DNA from: Candidatus Levyibacteriota bacterium
GTDB lineage: Bacteria > Patescibacteria > Microgenomatia > Levybacterales > UBA12049
Length of the DNA: 64,000 nucleotides
Direction: 5' to 3'
NCBI GenBank assembly: GCA_027334565.1
Contig: DAHWUP010000003.1
Coordinates: 1 to 64,000, forward strand
The position numbers were made by a program, and so were the translations under genes. Of this stretch, positions 59,992 through 64,000 are shown piece by piece. Every line of letters starts with the position of its first letter. The stretch's first letter is position 1. The notes under the pieces were generated by a model that saw nothing but the letters and a program-made list of their open reading frames with translations, was not told where the DNA came from and ran no database searches.

Positions 59992-61403
59992 ATTTCTGGT
60001 TTATTTTTTCTCCAATCTTCATTTTGGGTCAATTTTTCATACTGGTTGGCAACAGATAGGACCAGGCTTTCGCTAAATTGAGGACCGATAAGCTGCATTC
60101 CGATCGGAAGACCGGACTTGGAAAATCCTACGGGGATGTTGATTCCACATAATCCCGCAATTGAAGAAGGTTCGACCAAAACGTCTGCCATTTCTCCGAA
60201 CATCGACGCGCCTTCGGTCGCTCCTAAAGGCAAAGCCAAAGTCGGACTGGTCGGGGCAATGATAATGTCGACCTTATTAAAAGCCTTATTAAAGTCATCT
60301 ATGATTAAGGTTCTTACTTGTTGCGCTTTATTATAATACTGATCATAATAACCTGAAGATAAAGCGTAAGTGCCGAACATGATTCTTCGCTTTGCCTCAT
60401 CGGCGAAAAAGCCTCTTCCTTTTCCAAACCGGATTCCGTCGTACCGGGCAAGGTTAGAGGATACTTCGCAGCGTTGGATAATTGTATAAACATCAATAGC
60501 ATATTTGGGATCGAATAACTTAATAGTTTCGACTTTAGCTCCTTCCGTTTCCAGTTTTTTTATGGCATTCTTAATTTTGGCTTCAACTTCCGGGTCAATA
60601 CCGTCGATAAAATAATCCTCGGAAATTCCAATCCGCAAGGTTTTTAGGTTCTTTTTAGAAAGTTTCGAGAATTTCTCTATCGGAAGCTGGGAAGTGGTGG
60701 CATCAAGCTCGTCTACACCGGCTAATACCTCTAGAAGAATCGCTGCGTCTTCCACGGTTTTGGTGATCGGTCCCGGAGAATCCAGGGAGGAGCCCATGGC
60801 TATCACACCATAGCGGCTGACCCTCCCGTATGTTGGCTTTAACCCGACTACTCCGCACCAGGACGCGGGTTGTCTGATCGAGCCGGCGGTTTCGGATCCG
60901 ATGGAAGCAATACAAAAATTAGCCGCTGTTGCAGCAGCCGAACCTCCCGAGGAGCCTCCCGGTAGGCGTTTAAGGTCCCAGGGGTTTTTGGTCGGACCGT
61001 AATCGGATGTTTCGGTTGATGATCCATGCGCCCATGCGTCCATGTTGGTTTTTCCCAAAAGTACAGCGCCAGCATCTTTAAGTTTTTTGACTACTGTTGC
61101 ATCAAACGGAGGAATATAGTCGTCTAATACTTTACTTGAAGCTGTAGTTCTAATACCCAAAGTTGAAAAGTTGTCTTTAATTGCAATTGGTATTCCGAGT
61201 AAAGGCATGTCGATACCCTCATCCAGAGCCTTGTCTGCTGCTTCTGCCTGTCTTAAGGCTGTTTCTTTGGTTACGGTTACAAATGAGTTTAATTTACTGT
61301 CCGATCTTTCGATTTGGCTAAGACAGGCTTTTGTAAGTTCGACCGAACTAAAGCTTTTTTTCTTCAATCCCTCTTTTGCTTGTTTTAGGTTTAATCTATT
61401 CAT
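59988..61403 (-). CDS. gatA: Asp/Glu-tRNA amidotransferase subunit A
   Basis: 471 aa, amidase-signature family. The catalytic triad is visible: Lys in GIPIAIKDNF, Ser in LPGGSSGGSAAA and the second Ser in GSETAGSIRQPAS. It releases ammonia from Gln or Asn for GatB. ATG 61403 overlaps the gatC stop (ATGAATAG) and is preferred to the longer frame from 61418. Confidence 0.95.
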   Translation of the reverse strand: MNRLNLKQAKEGLKKKSFSSVELTKACLSQIERSDSKLNSFVTVTKETALRQAEAADKALDEGIDMPLLGIPIAIKDNFSTLGIRTTASSKVLDDYIPPFDATVVKKLKDAGAVLLGKTNMDAWAHGSSTETSDYGPTKNPWDLKRLPGGSSGGSAAATAANFCIASIGSETAGSIRQPASWCGVVGLKPTYGRVSRYGVIAMGSSLDSPGPITKTVEDAAILLEVLAGVDELDATTSQLPIEKFSKLSKKNLKTLRIGISEDYFIDGIDPEVEAKIKNAIKKLETEGAKVETIKLFDPKYAIDVYTIIQRCEVSSNLARYDGIRFGKGRGFFADEAKRRIMFGTYALSSGYYDQYYNKAQQVRTLIIDDFNKAFNKVDIIIAPTSPTLALPLGATEGASMFGEMADVLVEPSSIAGLCGINIPVGFSKSGLPIGMQLIGPQFSESLVLSVANQYEKLTQNEDWRKNKPEI

Positions 61404-61680
61404 TTTCCAATATCGCATTTACCTTGAAGAAGCCGTTGTGGGTAGAATACGAATTCGATAAAGCCTGTTTTTGGTTTAGTGATGGTTTCGTAACGTCATC
61501 CCTGACGATGTTTTCCAGTCCCGTAACTTGACTGGTCGGTTCGACGTTCTTGGTGTTAACCCGATTTAATTCCTCTACGTAATCGACCGTTTCCTGGAGC
61601 TGTTTTTGAAAAGTAATTCTTTCTTTGTCGGATATAGGTAAGTTGGCCAATTTCGCCACATGCGGAACGTTAATTTTCAT
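61396..61680 (-). CDS. gatC: Asp/Glu-tRNA amidotransferase subunit C
   Basis: 94 aa. VAKLANLPISDKERITFQKQ and a central ETVDYVEELNRVNTKNVEPT are the family blocks that wrap the GatA/GatB interface. It is first in the run gatC-gatA-gatB-GGDEF-dnaE. TATAAT ends seven bases before the ATG. Confidence 0.92.
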   Translation of the reverse strand: MKINVPHVAKLANLPISDKERITFQKQLQETVDYVEELNRVNTKNVEPTSQVTGLENIVRDDVTKPSLNQKQALSNSYSTHNGFFKVNAILENE

Positions 61681-61687
61681 CGAAGTT

Positions 61688-61717
61688 ATTATATGGCAAT
61701 AGAAAGCCTTTTGGCAA
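61688..61717 (-). promoter_or_regulatory. gatCAB promoter
   Basis: On the minus strand: TTGCCA (61717-61712), 18 bases, TATAAT (61693-61688), then seven bases to ATG 61680. It lies in the 3' end of gatD; a leaderless gatC mRNA is predicted. Confidence 0.65.
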
Positions 61718-62441
61718 CCTGCAGTCTGGCTTTTTGCTCGAGATAGTCGTCCAATTTGGGAAGTTTTATGAAGGTACGGTATTTTTTGTCCAAGGCTTTT
61801 TTTAATAAAGCGTCGGCCAGTAAAGGATTTTTAGGTAAAATCGGTCCGTGGGAGTAGGTTCCGATACTGTTTTTGAAAACGGCTCCTTCGGTACCGTCTT
61901 TGCCGTTGTTTCCAAAACCTTTCATGACAAATCCAAGCGGTTTTAAATTCTTACCAAGATATGTTCTGCCTCCGTGGTTTTCGAAACCTACTATCGTACC
62001 AAAATCTTTAGTTCTAAACGCCAAGTTGCCGATTAATCTTCTAGCATTTACTTGAGTATTTTCGGTGTAGAGGTCGAAGATTTTTAGCCCTTCGATTAAA
62101 TTTCCGTCGGCTTCTTTGTAATAATTTCCCAGAAATTGGTATGCACCGCAGATATAGATTCCAGGAATTCCGTTTAAAATCATTTCGTTGAGGATAGAGC
62201 TTTTACCGTTTAAATCTTTTGATACAGCCTCTTGTTGTGTATCCTGTGCGCCACCCATCATAAGTAGATCGCATTTCTTTAAATCCCTTACGGAAAAATT
62301 TGTATTTAATTCGATGACTTTGGCTTTAATATTTCTCCATTCACATCTTTTCTGCAAGGTAATAACATTACCATGGTCCCCGTAGGTACTCATAAGTTCC
62401 GGGTAAAGCCATCCGATTGTCAAGGCAAGGGTATAGTTCAT
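61689..62441 (-). CDS. gatD: Lipid II isoglutaminyl synthase, glutaminase subunit
   Basis: 250 aa, class I glutamine amidotransferase-like. The catalytic Cys is in GIYICGAYQFLG, His in TYSHGPILPKNP, and the family start LTIGWLYPELMSTYGDHGNV is specific for GatD/CobQ-like partners of MurT. It makes ammonia that MurT uses to amidate D-Glu of lipid II. It overlaps murT by four bases. Confidence 0.93.
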   Translation of the reverse strand: MNYTLALTIGWLYPELMSTYGDHGNVITLQKRCEWRNIKAKVIELNTNFSVRDLKKCDLLMMGGAQDTQQEAVSKDLNGKSSILNEMILNGIPGIYICGAYQFLGNYYKEADGNLIEGLKIFDLYTENTQVNARRLIGNLAFRTKDFGTIVGFENHGGRTYLGKNLKPLGFVMKGFGNNGKDGTEGAVFKNSIGTYSHGPILPKNPLLADALLKKALDKKYRTFIKLPKLDDYLEQKARLQVAKRLSIAI

Positions 62442-63730
62442 GAAATCTTTTTTCCGGTTAAAATCCCACGCACTTCAAGCATAGCCGAATAGGTCGGTAA
62501 TATATACAGCTTATGGTTGGGCGCGGTTTGTGAGACAGCAATCTTTACAGCCTCGTTTAGATTTTCAAAAACGCTGTAAGCCTTACCGTTTCGTTTCAAG
62601 GAATATTTTAATCTTAAAGCTAAATCGTAGACGCGGTCTCCGGCCAGAAACAACTTTATATGTTTGTTTGTTAACATTTCAAATTCGACATCCCAGATCC
62701 ATGATATGTCTGTACCGTCGGGAATCCTGTCATTTAACACAATTAACAGATTTTTCGGATTTTGTTCACTAATTGTTTTTAAAGATTCGTTGAAACTGGT
62801 CGGGTTTTTGGAAAGAAATAACTGAATTTTTTTCCCGTCAAGCGTTACTTCCTCCTGTCTTCCGAAAGCAGGTTTAAAATCAGTTAAAGCATGTTCAATC
62901 ACATTTTCGTTAATACCGATTATTTTTGCTGTTAAAACCGCTGCCAAAGTATCATAAACAGCATAGGTCCCTTTTAGCGGATAAAATTTCGTTTTTTCAA
63001 TGTCCAAGGGCGGCCTGGATAAACCACACTTTGGGCATTTCCATATTCCTAGGTGAGAAAAATAGACACGTTTAAAATCAAGTCTTTGGCCGCAGCTTGG
63101 GCAAAGAACCGAATCTGCAGCATGTTGCACTTGGTGTGTTTGGTATTTTTGATCATTCAAACCGAAATAGTAGACTTTTGATAAAATTCCCGAGCCCAGG
63201 TAGGCGATTTGAGGATCGTCGGCGTTTAAAATATACTTTGTTTTATATAATTTATTATAATTTGATTTCCACATTTTGGCGATGGAATTGACTTCTCCGT
63301 ATCTGTCCAGCTGGTCACGGAAAAGGTTGAGCGCAATAAGATAGTCCGGCTTTAACTGTTTGATGACCAGAGGTAAGGTGTTTTCATCGATTTCAAAGAT
63401 TGCATACTCATAATTTAATTTACCTTTCAAATCACTTTTTTGAATAATTGATGATGCTACTCCGTTTGTCAAGTTAGCACCCGAAAAGTTTACGAATATT
63501 TTTTTTCCAGCTTTCTCGAGAATGGATTGCAATAATTTTACCGTTGTCGTTTTACCGTTGGTACCCGTTACCAAGATTATTTTTAACCTTGATTTATTTA
63601 GAGTGTGTTCGATAAAGTCTGCGTCCAGTTTTAATGCAACATGTCCGGGCCAGGTCGAACCGCTTCCTAAATTTAAGATGCGGCTAAATAATAAGATCGT
63701 TTTCCCTATCAGGACTATCAAGGAATTCAT
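62438..63730 (-). CDS. murT: Lipid II isoglutaminyl synthase, Mur ligase-like subunit
   Basis: 430 aa. The P-loop VTGTNGKTTTVKLL at about residue 55, a central Mur-ligase domain, and an inserted zinc ribbon with CPSC and CPKC (about residues 205-230), which is the mark of MurT as opposed to other Mur ligases; the C-terminal domain has DISWIWDVEFE. With GatD it changes D-Glu to D-isoGln in the stem peptide. Confidence 0.94.
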   Translation of the reverse strand: MNSLIVLIGKTILLFSRILNLGSGSTWPGHVALKLDADFIEHTLNKSRLKIILVTGTNGKTTTVKLLQSILEKAGKKIFVNFSGANLTNGVASSIIQKSDLKGKLNYEYAIFEIDENTLPLVIKQLKPDYLIALNLFRDQLDRYGEVNSIAKMWKSNYNKLYKTKYILNADDPQIAYLGSGILSKVYYFGLNDQKYQTHQVQHAADSVLCPSCGQRLDFKRVYFSHLGIWKCPKCGLSRPPLDIEKTKFYPLKGTYAVYDTLAAVLTAKIIGINENVIEHALTDFKPAFGRQEEVTLDGKKIQLFLSKNPTSFNESLKTISEQNPKNLLIVLNDRIPDGTDISWIWDVEFEMLTNKHIKLFLAGDRVYDLALRLKYSLKRNGKAYSVFENLNEAVKIAVSQTAPNHKLYILPTYSAMLEVRGILTGKKIS

Positions 63731-63733
63731 AAA

Positions 63734-64000
63734 TTACATCGAACGTAAGATTTTAATCCGTTCTTCGATCGGGGGATGGGTATCGAAAAGCGAAGCGAAC
63801 AATTGTTTTGTATTTTTTCCTTTGAAGGGATTGACGATAAAAAGGTGCGCTGTTGCGTTAGTAGCAGTTCTGACCGAATATGGATTTTTGGAAAGTTTCT
63901 CAAGGGCACTTGCTAAACCTTCGGGATAACGGGTTAAAAGTGCACCTGAAGCGTCGGCCAAGAATTCTCGTTTTCGGGATACGGCGAGTTGAATCAGAGT
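63734..64000 (-). CDS. htpX: HtpX-like M48 metalloprotease (C-terminal part, runs off the window)
   Basis: The last 88 residues. AVSRKREFLADASGALLTR is the conserved block of M48 HtpX proteases, where the Glu of the EFLAD segment is the third zinc ligand; PIEERIKILRSM is the common C-terminal end. The HExxH motif lies beyond the right edge. HtpX degrades damaged membrane proteins. Three bases separate it from murT, so the two may be cotranscribed. Confidence 0.88.
   Translation of the reverse strand, partial: TLIQLAVSRKREFLADASGALLTRYPEGLASALEKLSKNPYSVRTATNATAHLFIVNPFKGKNTKQLFASLFDTHPPIEERIKILRSM

Noticed and set aside
1..64000. CRISPR arrays, insertion sequences, prophage or integrase genes
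   Set aside because: No direct-repeat arrays, transposase, integrase or phage structural genes were seen on either strand.

Overview
The window reads like a small-genome, host-associated or episymbiotic bacterium of the Candidate Phyla Radiation (Patescibacteria), most likely Microgenomates-like. The reasons are tightly packed genes with 1-14 bp overlaps, many multi-membrane GT-C glycosyltransferases, a type IV pilus ATPase, very short regulatory gaps and many small unassigned proteins. TGA is used as a stop codon (many ATGA start/stop overlaps), so this is not one of the recoded code-25 lineages. The lineage is inferred from gene content; no rRNA is present to prove it.

Layout. 0.1-1.7 kb: an ArsR repressor, thioredoxin-like protein and ArsP-type permease cassette with an operator inside its promoter. 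1.7-12.7 kb: a mosaic of small accessory genes, comprising a pilus ATPase, a Crp/Fnr regulator, two secreted proteins with strong Shine-Dalgarno sites, a methyltransferase-like protein, redox proteins and a FAD reductase, plus a 665-bp gene-free stretch that appears to encode a structured RNA. 12.7-20.6 kb: a GT-C protein, then the core block ileS-rodA-rplU-rpmA-parB, with lepB convergent. 20.7-47.8 kb: tRNA-Val(CAC) and a long, visibly A+T-richer envelope-glycan island with GT2, GT4 and GT-C glycosyltransferases, methyltransferases, a nucleotide-sugar dehydrogenase and epimerase, a Wzx-like flippase and an O-antigen-ligase-like protein. 47.8-48.6 kb: tRNA-Thr(CGT) followed one base later by a membrane-anchored protein gene. 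48.6-54.6 kb: a complete F-type ATP synthase operon (atpBEFHAGDC, minus strand). 54.6-61.7 kb: gatCAB, a GGDEF diguanylate cyclase and dnaE in one run. 61.7-64 kb: the MurT/GatD lipid II amidation pair and the 3' end of htpX.

How the parts fit. The glycan island would activate sugars, assemble oligosaccharides on the inner membrane face, flip them and transfer them outside, using lipid-linked donors for the GT-C enzymes. RodA, MurT/GatD and LepB indicate a peptidoglycan-bearing, secretion-competent envelope. GatCAB supplies Gln/Asn-tRNA, IleRS and ribosomal proteins L21/L27 serve translation, and the ATP synthase has a proton-type c subunit.

The most distinctive regulatory pattern is that many promoters place the -10 hexamer only 6-10 bases before the start codon, predicting leaderless mRNAs, while a minority of genes (secreted proteins, L27, ATP synthase c subunit) carry strong Shine-Dalgarno sites. 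A near-perfect CRP-type palindrome at 7050-7067, the structured RNA at about 8785-9040 and a tRNA whose 3' end lies one base from a start codon are the best leads.
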